Shown: positions 1 to 11,826, counted from the stretch's first letter. The stretch is DNA of 64,000 nt from Echeneis naucrates (GCF_900963305.1 NC_042515.1:11963623-12027622), one strand, 5' to 3'. The notes: a model not told the origin generated them from the sequence alone. Made by a program: numbers and translations.

Positions 1-392
1 TATACATTTTTAATTCTACTATACAACAAATGAATAAGATAAAATAAATATTACTTAGCAGACAAAAGCAACCAAACATGATAACAAAATAAAACCTAAA
101 AAAAATGTTTTCTGCATTCATAGTTTTAAAAAAGATAATAAATAATGGTGGGTAACAACTTTTAATGTCTATACGGATATTCATAAAGTACAGCCTGAGA
201 AGTGCATTATAAAAACATAGGTGATTAGTGTTAATATTTAGACCAGCTCAGTGGTTTCCAAGCGTCCCTGTAATAGTGTGACAGTCAACCAGCATGAATG
301 ACAGCATTAAACCTGTGTTTTTCACACTATAACATGTCAGCATAATGTGGAAAGTGCTCGGGAACAATGAGCATGTCTCAAACTATTTGCAG
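1..392. other. Left edge: intron of the SLC6 gene, nothing recognised
   Basis: This AT-rich stretch lies just upstream of the first visible SLC6 exon, which begins mid-protein after an acceptor at 391-392. The preceding exons, which should encode the N-terminus, TM1 and the start of TM2, are not visible here and presumably lie to the left of the window. Confidence 0.6.
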
Positions 393-3300
393 GTGCCTTT
401 TTCGTTCCTTATCTGCTGTTCCTTGTGAGCTGTGGTATTCCCCTGTTCGTACTGGAGACGGCCTTGGGCCAGTACACCAGTCAGGGGGGAATCATGTGCT
501 GGAGGAAGGTCAGTCCCTTGTTTGAAGGTGAGCTACGGTGCACCTATCAGGACTGTGATGCTAAGAAGCAGGATTTGGGGGGAAAGGGAGAATTAACCCC
601 AAAAAGATGCAATGTAAATATTTTATTTTATTTTATTCTGTTTCCAGGCATGGGATACGCCAGCCAAATCATCATTCTCTATGGGAGTATCAGCTACATT
701 GTGATCTTAGCCTGGGCATTTCTCTACTTTTTCTCCTCCTTTTCCAGGGAGTTGCCATGGGTCACCTGTAATAATACATGGAATACAGGTGAATTCGTTA
801 TCTATCCCCCCTTATGTGATAAATAATAAATAAGGACAGCTTATAAAAATGTACAACACGACAGCATGTTGTTGTAAGGAGACGTGACAATAACGTAAAA
901 ACAATGTGATAAAGAGAACGTGTTCATCAGGGAAGACAAGAATTGGTGCCAACTATTTAACATGAGTGAATTAGGATGTGCTATGAATTATTTATTACAT
1001 CTGTGTTTGCTAAGCTGTTATCAAAAAGGATGGTATTAATAAGGAGTGTAACTCGAGCTGCACAATTAATCGAAATTTAATCATGATTACGACTTCGGCT
1101 TTCCACGATCAAATTCGATATTTAAAATCATACAACGCTCCTTGTCATAGGCTTTTTTATAACCAAAGCCAACCTACCGTATCATACGCTTTTTTTTTTA
1201 CCAAAGCCAACCTACCGTATCATACTCTTTTTTTTTTTTACCAAAGCCAACCTACCGTATCATACGCTTTTTTTTTTTTTACCAAAGCCAACCTACCGTA
1301 TCATACGCTTTTTTTTTTTTACCAAAGCCAACCTACCGTATCATACGCTTTTTTTTTTTACCAAAGCCAACCTACCGTATCATACTCTTTTTTTTTTACC
1401 AAAGCCAACCTACCGTATCATACGCTTTTTTTTTTTTTACCAAAGCCAACCTACCGTATCATACGCTTTTTTTTTTTACCAAAGCCAACCTACCGTATCA
1501 TACGCTTTTTTTTTTTTTTACCAAAGCCAACCTACCGTATCATACGCTTTTTTTTTTTACCAAAGCCAACCTACCGTATCATACTCTTTTTTTTTTACCA
1601 AAGCCAACCTACCGTATCATACGCTTTTTTTTTTTACCAAAGCCAACCTACCGTATCATACTCTTTTTTTTTTACCAAAGCCAACCTACCGTATCATACG
1701 CTTTTTTTTTTTTTACCAAAGCCAACCTACCGTATCATACGCTTTTTTTTTTTTACCAAAGCCAACCTACCGTATCATACGCTTTTTTTTTTTTTTTACC
1801 AAAGCCAACCTACCGTATCATACGCTTTTTTTTTTTTTTTTACCAAAGCCAACCTACCGTATCATACGCTTTTTTTTTTACCAAAGCCAACCTACCGTAT
1901 CATACGCTTTTTTTTTTTTTTTACCAAAGCCAACCTACCTTTCCTCGCGCTGACGGAGAAAACGCGCTCCGTAAACCACCGTCTGATCACGTGCCTCCAT
2001 GAGCCAATCAGAGTTGCTCCCTGCACCACCTTGCAGCTCGGCTTGTACAGGTATTCCCAGTCTGCAGTGTCTGAGGACGGAGTAACAGGTAACCCGGGGA
2101 AAGCGCCACAGGAGAGAGCAGTCGCCGGTCAGAAAGCGATAAAATATCTCAACAAAGAAAACAAAAAATGCCTCACGTAGCAGAGGCCGAGGGGCTTGTC
2201 CCGAGAAGATCGTCATGTTGGGTTCAAGGCAAGTGAGACGAAACAAGAACAGGTCATACGCTGTTTTCTTAGTTTTGTTTGTCCTTTCAGAAGAAGCACT
2301 GAATTTTGGTGAATAAGGAGACCTGTTTTATTTTGATGCACATATCGGTACCTTAGCAGGAATGTAAGCACCATATGGTTATAACGAGCCTACTGTATGT
2401 GACAATAACATTTGCTTTGGTTAAAATTTAACAATAATCCTGATAGTCAATCTCAACATTGAGTCACGGTTCGGTATGTATCTCGGTTTTTTATATCACA
2501 GTTCAGTACATTTTCGGTACAGAAAAATACAAATAAACAAAAACGTGTGAACGTGCGGCATAGAGAAAATACCATAAGCATTTGAAACTTCACATTCAAA
2601 TTGCTCAGTTAAATAAAAAAAAAACAAAACAAAACTCTTTAACAAAACAATTTAAAATTTCCAGGAAAGTTGAAATAAATTTGAAATGTTACTCAAGCTT
2701 AATTCTTTATGGTAGAAACCCCAGAAAATAACAGCGCTAACACTGGGTGCTAACACGAGTTGCCAGGCTCATCTGTTCTCATGTTAGACTGAGTCGTTAG
2801 TTAGATTAATTAACTCAGACTTGAGTCAGGCTCAGTCAAGCTGCTCTGTGCTACATGCTAAACGAGGTTGGTAGGATGGCTCAACAACAACATACGGGGC
2901 TTTGCGATAGTGTTCCGTCACCCGGAGGAAACAAGTAGGGGCGTGTAGTTCCGCTTTGTTTTAGCGTGGTAATATTTTCAGTATTTTCTTTAAAAATACA
3001 CACACGGACCGTTACACCTGTGTATTAATACAATGCGTTTATTTTTAGGTATGATATCTGACTTATTGGCTTTTAGTTTCAAATAAACCGTTTAACATAT
3101 CACTTCACATGACACTGATCTTCTGATCCGTTAATTTAGCATTTTAATATTTAACAATTCTTTGATTTGTTTCAGATGCTTGTGTGGTGTTAAACAACCA
3201 TAACAGCACTGGTAACTGGACCTCACAGATTAATTCATCCTCATCAGTTGTAGAATTTTGGCAGTAAGTGAAACTAAATTTAATCATTACAACATTTCAG

Positions 3301-6300
3301 ATTTTTTGTGGATGAATAAAGCTAACATAACAAAGACCTGTGCAGGTGTTAGTCAAAGTGTGACACTGAAGAGTTTAACATGTACAATAGATTGTCTCAA
3401 ATGACTGGTTCATATACACTGATAACTTCGGTACTTTCAGACGACGGGTGTTAAATATATCCTCTGGGATAGAGGCCGTGGGAAAAATACAGTGGGACCT
3501 TTCCTTGTGTCTCCTTCTGGCCTGGATCATCTGCTACTTCTGTGTCTGGAAGGGAGTGAGATCCACAGGAAAGGTACAAACAATCGCCATTCTTCACTCA
3601 AAAATCAGATTTGTCATGTGTACAAGTTGTCATAGCATGCATTTTTTTTATTTTCTTCACTCATTTTTAAATATTTTCTTTTCAGCCTTTTTTTTTTTTT
3701 TTTTTGCTCTATTTATATTTAAGAGAGGGAGCGCTTTAGGAGACTGAATCTGAGATGTTAATCCAGAGCTCTTTAGGTCCTCTGCAGAGGCTCTTTTTGG
3801 CTTTGAAAACTAAAAAAATACATGAATATAAACAACAGTTAATTTATAAAATAAAAGACATGCTTGAACATATTTAAACAAGAAATACAACAAAAAAAAT
3901 TGATTGCAGCAGTAATCTTAAAATGCTCAAAAAGGAGTAGGAAGAAGTAAAAACAACTTTAGCCACAATAGAACGGGAAAGGCCAACAGATTAATGGAAA
4001 TCTCCACATAATACACATGTAACCAAGGCGTGTTGCCACACGCAGGGAATTCTCACCTGCCACTTTCTCCCAAACCAAAGGAATTATTAATGAAGTCTGT
4101 TTCTCACTCTATAGCCTGTAGCCAGTTATGACACATCCAATAAGAAGGTCTGGTGTGGAGTCTTTGATTCTGAGAAGGTCAACTGGAAGCACTGCCTTTG
4201 CAATCATTGCCAAGAATCCTCTGTGTCTCACGAGACTCACACGGTTTTTTTGCCTCAGTGTGAAGTGATGGCAGTAAAATCATCTGTTTTGGTGAAAGCC
4301 TTGTTAGTGCCTTGTTGACAACCTTCAAGGATAATGGAGCTGTTTTGTTTTTGTTTGTTTTTTTGTTTTTTTTTTCACTTTCTGACCGACACGATTGCCT
4401 CATGCATCACCGGCCAAAATTAATTTTAACCCGCATTTGTGGGTGTTAATTTAGAACCCTGCTTGTAGTTATGTGATTTTGGCGGGTGCTTTAAGATTGA
4501 GTAGGCAAAGTGAGGTGTCAGTCCTCTACTAATATTTACGGGCTGTGAGATCATAAAAAACGTTTCTTCTGCCTTATTGCAGGCAACCTACTTCACAGCC
4601 ACATTCCCCTTCGTCATGTTAGCTGTCCTGTTTATCAGAGGATTGACCCTTCCTGGAGCCCTCAAAGGCATCAAGTATTACCTGTATCCCAATCCTGCAC
4701 GACTCACTGACCCACAGGTTTCATTTAGTTTTTACTTTGCAATATTCTGTAGCTTAGCTGGCAGTTGTTGAAACTCAGACCAATTTTTTCACTGATTCAT
4801 AGGTTTGGATGGATGCTGGAACACAAATATTTTATTCCTATGCCATATGTTTGGGCTGCCTCACCACGCTTGGAAGCTACAACAAGTACAACAACAACTG
4901 TTATAAGTGAGTAGTTTTGTAGGCTCATCATCAGCCCCGGAAAGTTTCCTGTGTTTATGTGCGTGACTCCTGTACACAAGAATCAGAAAACATTTACATG
5001 ACATGAACACAAGCACTCATGTAAAATTTTTATTTCAAAGTCAACCTTAATGAATAGATGCAATCTGTGCATCTATTCATTATTTTTGGCCGCTAAGTAA
5101 CATTTTGATTTTGCTGTTTCAGTATGCATCTGCTGTATGTACTGTTCATCAATTTATTTCTGGAACATGGTGCATCTTTATCGGTCCGTTATCATTCTTT
5201 GGGTTTTGTTATCCAGAAATAATTGACATTTTTCTGCTTTGCAGAGACACCTTCTATCTTTGCTTGTTAAACAGTGGGACCAGCTTCATATCTGGCTTTG
5301 CCATCTTCTCAGTTCTGGGCTACATGTCAGTTAAACAAGGGATTGATATTTCTGCAGTTGCTGAATCAGGTATAAATTCACATATAACCAATGTAAATTT
5401 GGGAGAATTTAACATATTAGACCTATGTTGTTTTTGGGATTTTATAAAAGAGTTCAATTAATTACGTAATCAAAGTCACATCTTAAAAAAAAATTACAGT
5501 GATGGTTTCTCTCTGCAGGCCCTGGCCTTGTCTTCATCATATACCCGCAAGCTGTGACCCTTTTGCCATGGCCCCAGGTCTGGTCCGTGTGCTTCTTCAC
5601 AATGATCATCTTGTTAGGAATTGACGGCCAGGTCAGCTGCTACGCCTCATTTTAACATTTCTCCCACAAAATGTCCAGCATCGTTTCTATATATATATAT
5701 ATTAACCTGTCTCTGTCACTCTATAGTTTGTTGGGCTGGAGAGCATCATGACCTCTTTAACAGATCTCTACCCTTCCCAAATCCGAAAAGGATACAACAG
5801 AGAGCTTCTTCTAATGTTCATCTGTACTGTTTGTTATCTCTTTGGATTGTTATTGGTGACAGAGGTGAGCTTTCATAGGTGCAGTCATTATTGGTCACAT
5901 TAGGAAGTCATCATTTAGCAGCAATACACAGCATCGAAATACCCAAGGACATGAATAAGTTTGAAATGTTTAAACAAACTAACTAGCGATCTGATATCCT
6001 GACCAATGTATTGTTATTGTTGTTGTCATTTTTAGGCTGGCACGTACATTCTGCAGATATTTGATCATTACGTGTGCAGTGGTCCCACTCTCCTACTGAT
6101 GGCCCTCATGGAGTCAGTGATCATTGGGTGGATCTATGGTGAGAAACAGCTTTATATGGTATTTACATATATAGTCCACATTGACAGGATACAAATTGTT
6201 TGAACCTATAGCCAAAACTGTCCCAATGCAGATTGATTCTAAGGGCTTTGAATAGTGGCTAAATTAAGTAAGGCTGTTCGACAAAACAGCTGCTACCTTA

Positions 6301-7060
6301 AGTGCTTATAAAGAAAAAAAAAACAAATGCTTAAAGTAGTAAAAGCTAGCCTGGCCAGATTAATGAGGGAAAAACTTAAAACATAAAAAATGAGATGAAT
6401 TCACCTATGTAATATCTAGAGACAATGCTACATGTAATCTGTTTGTTTTAGGAGCTGAACGCTTCTGTGACAACATTGAGGACATGATTGGGTACAAACC
6501 AATGCCACTGATCAAGTACTGCTGGCTGTATACAACCCCTCTTGTTTGCAGTGTAAGTGTCTTCACCAGAATACAATACGCTGATATTAATATAATAATA
6601 TATCTCACATGGGTTTTATATTTGTGATTTGGTTCCCTTTATAGGGCACATTTGTATTTTTGCTCTTGAGATACACCCCCCTGAAATTCAACAACTCCTA
6701 TGTGTATCCCTGGTGGGCTTACTGGATTGGCTGGTTTCTGGCCATGTCATCTCTTGCTATGATTCCACTCACCATGCTCTGCAAACTAGCCAACGGAAAG
6801 GGAACTCTCTGTCAGGTCAGTGGAATATTTAGACTGAAATTATTTTAATATATTAACCTCACTGAAAACTATGTTTTTTTTTTTTTGTTTTGAAGTTGAG
6901 AATACGATGCCCGTGCTGAATTCGTATTTTTTACAATATTAATTCAATTCACTAGCGCATCAAGAAAAGCGCCCAGCCTTCAAAGGACCTTCCAGTGATG
7001 ACAAAGGAAATGGGAAGCGCCAGTGCTGCGTTGCACATTCAAGATGGTGCAAAAATTTGA
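393..7060 (+). CDS. SLC6 Na+/Cl- coupled transporter, GABA/betaine/taurine clade (5' partial)
   Basis: Thirteen exons are visible: 393-527, 648-788, 3176-3263, 3441-3573, 4583-4717, 4803-4906, 5245-5369, 5519-5631, 5727-5864, 6036-6138, 6452-6552, 6645-6815 and 6956-7060. They encode 529 residues from TM2 to the stop. Family hallmarks seen are [13 protein letters not shown] (TM3), the two cysteines and several N-glycosylation sequons of extracellular loop 2, [16 protein letters not shown] (TM4), YFTATFPF (TM5), [18 protein letters not shown] (TM6), VAESGPGL (TM7 side) and [10 protein letters not shown]-like text ([10 protein letters not shown]) before TM11. By family knowledge it is a plasma-membrane symporter of GABA, betaine, taurine or a related solute. 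It mixes features of SLC6A13, A12, A6 and A8, so I give no symbol. Odd point: the TM8 motif normally LDSQF reads IDGQF. Intron 2 (789-3175) is swollen by transposons and a minisatellite. Confidence 0.9.
1055..2235 (+). mobile_element. hAT-like DNA transposon remnant, 5' part only
   Basis: The left end at about 1055 reads GCTGCACAATTAATCG, followed by a run of ATTTAATC/ATTACGA-type words. From memory this is the terminal sequence of a common fish hAT-like family. After the internal minisatellite, 1940-2160 is GC-richer unique sequence that could be the element's leader. An ATG at 2168 then opens a short frame reading [16 protein letters not shown] before a stop near 2233, which resembles the N-terminus of hAT transposases just before the BED zinc finger. 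No BED finger, catalytic core or matching right end is seen, so it is a dead, truncated copy inside SLC6 intron 2. The family call is by recollection only. Confidence 0.5.
1160..1940 (+). repeat. Minisatellite, 20 copies of a ~37-42 bp unit
   Basis: Twenty head-to-tail copies share the core CCAAAGCCAACCTACCGTAT, followed by CATACGC or CATACTC and a run of about 9-15 T. The last copy is cut after CCTACC. Length variation between units lies almost wholly in the T-run. Two unit types occur: most copies end in ACGC and a minority (for example those ending near 1226, 1386, 1585 and 1662) end in ACTC. The array has no stop codon in at least one frame, which creates a long but meaningless ORF. Confidence 0.95.
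2450..3025 (-). mobile_element. hAT-like non-autonomous element, copy A
   Basis: One end, near 3025, reads on the minus strand as GTGTAACGGTCCGTGTG. The other end near 2460 contains TCACGGTTCGGTATG followed by CGGTTTTTTATATCACAGTT and TTTTCGGTAC, a degenerate terminal pattern typical of fish hAT-like MITEs. The internal sequence has no transposase frame. About 300 bp (2690-2995) match the inverted copy at 57957-58415 almost base for base. It sits in intron 2 of the SLC6 gene. Confidence 0.7.
5049..5081. repeat. Perfect 14-bp inverted repeat with 5-nt loop
   Basis: The arms AATGAATAGATGCA (5049-5062) and TGCATCTATTCATT (5068-5081) are exact reverse complements around a 5-nt loop. It lies in the SLC6 intron between the exons ending at 4906 and starting at 5245. 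Confidence 0.9.
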
Positions 7061-10010
7061 AACATTCAATGAAATGCCAATCTTTGAAGAATAACATGTG
7101 TCTTTTTTTTTAGGGGGGGGGTTATCTATCTGAATATAGTCCTTCAAATATGTCATATGAAAATGTTTTGTTTTTTTTTAACCTACAATGTAGCCACCAT
7201 ATGGCACAGCATTACAGTCCTTCACAGGGACACTTAAGGCAGCAGAACAATCAACCTCCAAATTCATTCACGATCATTGCTGCCTGTTAGCTGTGGGCAA
7301 CTACTCAAGCTGCTAATGCATTATTTAAACTTAGAATAAAATCGGAGATGACAAGTAAAAAAGTACAAATGATTTGTTACTGTACTTAAGTAGATTTTTC
7401 AGGCATCTATACTTTACTTGAGTATTTATTTTTCTGGCGACTTTTACTTTTACTCCCTACATTTATACACAAAAATATGTATTATCTACTCCTTACATTG
7501 TAGAAACAGGTGTTACTTTAAAAAAAAGAAGAAACCTCCACAGTTGACGACATGACGTAAAACCATATATAAAAGACGTGATGAACTAGAGAGGGAAAGA
7601 GAGAGAAGGGGGTGGGCAGGTAACCACGGGAAGAAGTCGAGTGAGTGAGGGGGACGGTGGAGAGAGAAACGAGAGCTTGTACCGTAACAGAAATTATCAA
7701 AAGATGTATTGTGTTTCATTAACGGCAAAAATTCATTTTTACTTTTAATTTTACTTACAGAATGTTTCCTGTAATTTCTTACTTATACTTGAGTAAAGGA
7801 GTTGAATCAGTACTCTGAATAAAATGTATGTTATAGTAAAAGTGCCTTTAAAAAATGGGGTTTGAATGTTAAGTACTTTACATAATGTGAAAAATGGAGG
7901 ACAAGAGAGTGGAATTTGCTATAATTTTCTATTATTTATTCCAGTTCAGGTATAAACCAATGTAGGCATAAACTAATCTTCTTCATTAAGACTGGGTAGT
8001 TTTAGTTAATAGTTTTAGCAGTCAAACATTAAATTTTGATCACGCTGGTTCACAAAATAACACCCATTGCAGACAAAATATGCACAAGTTTTGTCTAGTT
8101 ACTTTGAAGGCTTTCATATTTTGGGAAAATCCAACTTTCTTGCCAAGAGCTTAATGAGAAAATCAAAACCAACTTTGTCATGTCCTTAAGGTTAGTGTGA
8201 CAACCTATGGATTTCATATCTTAGGATGCAGGCTACAGGAAACAGCCTGACCAGCTACAACCAAAGGCAACAAACTTAGCCTTTGTTACTACCTCTGACT
8301 GAAGAGTAGTTTTTAATCTTTGTCTTGGGTGCTGGTAGATGGATTTAATTTATTTTGGAGAGAGAGACACAAAAATGAAATGCATCATATTATTGTTGTT
8401 GTTTTAGCATCCACATTGAGGAGGCCATACACCTAAAAATCAAACTGTTGAATAAGAAAAAAAAAAAAAAAAAAAAGAGAGAGAACTGATAGGATGCCTT
8501 TGACCTCAGACCTCAAAACCCTTTGTTGTTGTTCACCAGTGTGACCAACAGAGCTCTAATCCTCAGCCCTCCTCTTTGTTCTCTTCGATCTCCGGTATTT
8601 TTTTTTAAACGAACAGGCTGGGAAGCTGCCAGATTCTTTATTTTAAAATACTGAGTCATTCGTGTGATTCCATCTGTGAAATCTCTAAATCTCCTGCCAC
8701 TACGGCATCAACATGATAATCATTACCAATGGTGTTGACTGAGGTTCCATACATGTCTCTCCTGTAGATTTTCATACTGAACTGAGCTATGAAAACAGTC
8801 ATTACACTTGTGTGGCCTTTTAAAATACATAATTTGTTTACCTTTGTTTCATTTGTAACAGTCATTGACTTAAGCAATATTTTTGAATAATAATGCTTTT
8901 AATTATGAAACATTTTATAATTCATTGTATATTGTACGTAATTTATAGATTTTTTTAAAGTATACAGAAAAATATATGGAGGAGAATGTTACACCAAATA
9001 AATCCACATATTCAGACTGTCAAATTGTTCAAAGTGTTCAAGATGCTCGTGTGGTTTTGTCCTTTAGCGTCTTACACTGCCTTATAGTGCTACTCTTTTA
9101 GATACATGGTATTTTTGTGGATGGTATTGTAATACTTGAGAGGGTTTTTTATGTTTTGTTTTGTTTGTTTTTTTTTAGTTTTTTTTTTTTTTTACTTTTT
9201 ATGACTGGAAATTTGTGTCATGCCATTCTGTAGTTTGTTCATTTTCCTTGTGTATGCATGCGAGTAAGGGAGTAAAACAATATGTGGACAAGTGTGAACA
9301 ATAACTAGTTATCAGGCGTGAAAAACTGCTAAGCCAGAGTTCAGAGACCAGTCTGGGGGTCTCCGCAAAACTCTTTTGTACATCAACTCAGATTCACTTT
9401 AAAGCACAAAAAATAAAATTAGCAAATTCCAGTAAAATGTATTTTCCCACCCCCTTTGTATTGTTTTTTTTTTTTAACACCTTACCATTTTTTTTAGATG
9501 TGTTGCTGCTATCATATTCAAAATTAGTTAATATTGACCATGAAATGATAAAAAATGTCTGATTCAACATCTGATATCTTCTTTATGTTCTAATGGGAGT
9601 AAAATATGGTTTTGTCAATTGCATTGCATTGCTTTTATTTACATTTTACACAGTCAACTTTTTTGGAATTAGGGTCCTACATTTTTTTACGCAACCTTAT
9701 TTTTATATATATTTAATGTTTCTTTTTTGGGATATGTTTAGTTTTGACTTAATGTTAATATTATTATTATTATACATACCTTACACATACTCCTGCATTT
9801 AAGATTATAACAGACAAACGTTCACTGTTCAGATACTGTGATATTTATGTCTCATTGGAGTAAAGAAAGTACTGAAGTTAGGGGTTCCAACAGAAACATT
9901 TTCCACTATATAATATAATTACAATAAGTGCATTACTTTCATCTATGAAAATTTTTCATGGATTTGCTGCATTTCCTAAAAAAAAAAGATATTTACAAAT
10001 TCAGCACACC
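7061..10010. other. Intergenic, no gene seen
   Basis: This is AT-rich sequence between the tail of the SLC6 gene and the 3' end of ppil1. It contains the interspersed repeat at 7330-7850, poly-A/poly-T runs near 8458-8477 and 9165-9195, and AATAAA words (for example 7335-7340) that may end the SLC6 transcript. The open frames here are short, AT-driven and unlike any family I know. Confidence 0.6.
7330..7850. repeat. Fish interspersed repeat with ACTTTTACTTTTACTCC-type ends
   Basis: The left part has TTTACTTGAGTATTTATTTT and then GACTTTTACTTTTACTCC. The right part has the complementary theme ATACTTGAGTAAAGGAGTTG ... AGTAAAAGTGCC. The opposed, mirror-like ends suggest a non-autonomous DNA transposon. 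A related piece occurs at 62690-62935. I remember this motif as abundant in fish genomes but cannot name the family. A GA-rich stretch (7590-7680) lies inside. Confidence 0.6.
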
Positions 10011-10016
10011 TTTATT
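10011..10016 (-). terminator. Poly(A) signal of ppil1
   Basis: TTTATT on the + strand gives AATAAA on the coding strand 34 bases after the ppil1 stop codon, implying a very short 3' UTR. Confidence 0.6.
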
Positions 10017-10049
10017 TAAAAATTATTGTAAAAAAAATTTACATTTTCT

Positions 10050-11826
10050 CTAATTGGGCACACTAGCTCTGACAATTTTGACATCATCAACTGGACGATC
10101 TTGACCATTTGTCTCCACCATCCCAATCCGGTTCAGGACCCCCATCCCCTGGTACACTCTTCCAAAAATACTGTGCTTTCCATCCAACCATTGGGTGGGT
10201 CCAAGAGTGAGGAAGAACTGGCTTCCATTGGTGTCTGGTCCTGCATTGGCCATTGCCAGAATACCAGCACCTAACAGGAACACAAAGTAAGGAGCAATTT
10301 TTATGACTTATTTCTATCAATTACCACAAACATCCAAAAGTTGTGCAATAGTAGTGCTATGTTGGGCAATTTATAATCAGACTTCAAGAAAACCATCACA
10401 TGACCAAGAAAGAGTTAGTATTTCCTATTTCCCAATTTACATGGTACTATATCTACCACCTTCTGTTCAACTGCAATTTTCCATAGTGATCACCTGTGAA
10501 TTTGAGTTCTGGGTTCAGTTCATCTTCAAACTGTTTACCAAATATGGAGGCACCACCACGACCTGTTAGGAAAACATAAATTACAATGAAGAAAAGTGAT
10601 CAAGACAAAGAAAATAGTCATGAGTGATGCCTGCTCTTCTTTCCCAAAGCCTAAGATAATTAAGGTTTACCTTGATCAAAAGACCAGCACAATATTCAAT
10701 ATTATACCAATATATAAATATTAATATACACACACAATATCCCATTTTAAGTTATATATGGCATAGAAAAGGATAAAATGATCATGGATTGTTAATGTGC
10801 TGCTAAAATGGTGTCCACTTCAGGTGGACTTTCGAAAAGATTTATGGATCCTGATTATGAGGTTCTGGAACTTGTTTAATAATACTACATCAAAACTGTG
10901 CTCTTTAAGCTGTTTTATTGATAACTTGTTCCCACAAAGATGGAAACATAACATTGCCTGAGATCGCAAAACTGCTTTTCTATGAAAATTATTTAATTTT
11001 GTGGAATTGCAGACATAATCATACATCTTTAATGATGTAGCTTGTTACCAATTATGTAGAAAACAGAACCAAGTTTCCATGACTTATCAATTATTTTGCA
11101 ATGGAAATTTACTCTCCACAGTTAGTAAATTTTACATATCACATTGAGAGACCTTCAGCTTTATGGGCGTGCAACAGAAATACTTTCACTAGTCATTCAC
11201 TATAAGCAATTCTAGGCTTGTACCAATTAAGTACTAGTTAAATTAACCTCTATGAATTATTAATAATAATAATAATAATAATAATAACATCCACTAAACT
11301 TTCTATGGTACAGTGGCGTCCACATGTGTCATCCTTTATTCTTGGACATAATGAACCCACCTGTGCCTGTGGGATCTCCGCCTTGCACCATGAAGTCTTT
11401 GATTATCCTGTGAAACTTCGTGTTGTTGTAATAGCCTCTCCGGGCCAGTTCTGCAAAGTTTTTGCAGGTCTTCGGTGCGTGTCTCCAGTAGAGCTCCAGA
11501 ACCACCGTCCCCATCCTGCAAGGTACAATCCAAATCAGCAGGAAGTGTTTTCATTTTTTTTTTTTGTTTTTTGCTAAAAGCTTGATTAATTTGAGGTTCT
11601 ATGTTTCTCATTAAAGAACTCAAATAAAAAAACCTAACAAACACAAAAATCAAAAGTCAGAATTTGTTGGCTTCTTTAAGCCCAAGAATAAATTCCAGTC
11701 GCACAAAGCTAATATTACCAACCAGGTTAGCATTCAGAGTTAGCATTCTGGGCTTTTTATATAAACTCACGTTGTCTCCAAAGCCAGTGTGGAGGGCTGC
11801 CATGTGTCCGGGGGTATTCCCGACAT
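10050..11826 (-). CDS. ppil1: Peptidyl-prolyl cis-trans isomerase-like 1 (spliceosomal cyclophilin)
   Basis: Four exons on the minus strand (11771-11826, 11361-11515, 10494-10562, 10050-10270) join to 501 nt, 166 residues, the same length as I recall for human PPIL1. The protein starts [19 protein letters not shown] and runs through one cyclophilin domain. The active-site text is intact: [19 protein letters not shown] with the catalytic Arg, [15 protein letters not shown], and [10 protein letters not shown], ending [13 protein letters not shown]. By family knowledge PPIL1 is a nuclear proline isomerase that joins the activated spliceosome by binding SKIP/SNW1. The start ATG was chosen because the next splice-compatible codons match the PPIL1 N-terminus ([10 protein letters not shown]). 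The gene is divergent from eno1, about 1.6 kb away. The identification is firm. Confidence 0.95.
11261..11288. repeat. (TAA)n microsatellite
   Basis: About nine TAA units lie in intron 2 of ppil1. Confidence 0.9.

Noticed and set aside
1160-1940. Regularly spaced repeats resembling a CRISPR array
   Set aside because: The spacers are only T-runs, not unique sequences, and the genome is vertebrate. It is a minisatellite.
1083-2180. A 365-codon open frame across the minisatellite
   Set aside because: It exists only because the repeat unit has no stop in this frame. It encodes a monotonous translation of the array, lies in an intron, and has no domain.
9593-9802. A 69-codon hydrophobic frame downstream of the SLC6 gene
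   Set aside because: Phe/Leu/Ile/Tyr-rich translation is expected from T-rich DNA, and there is no start context or similarity.
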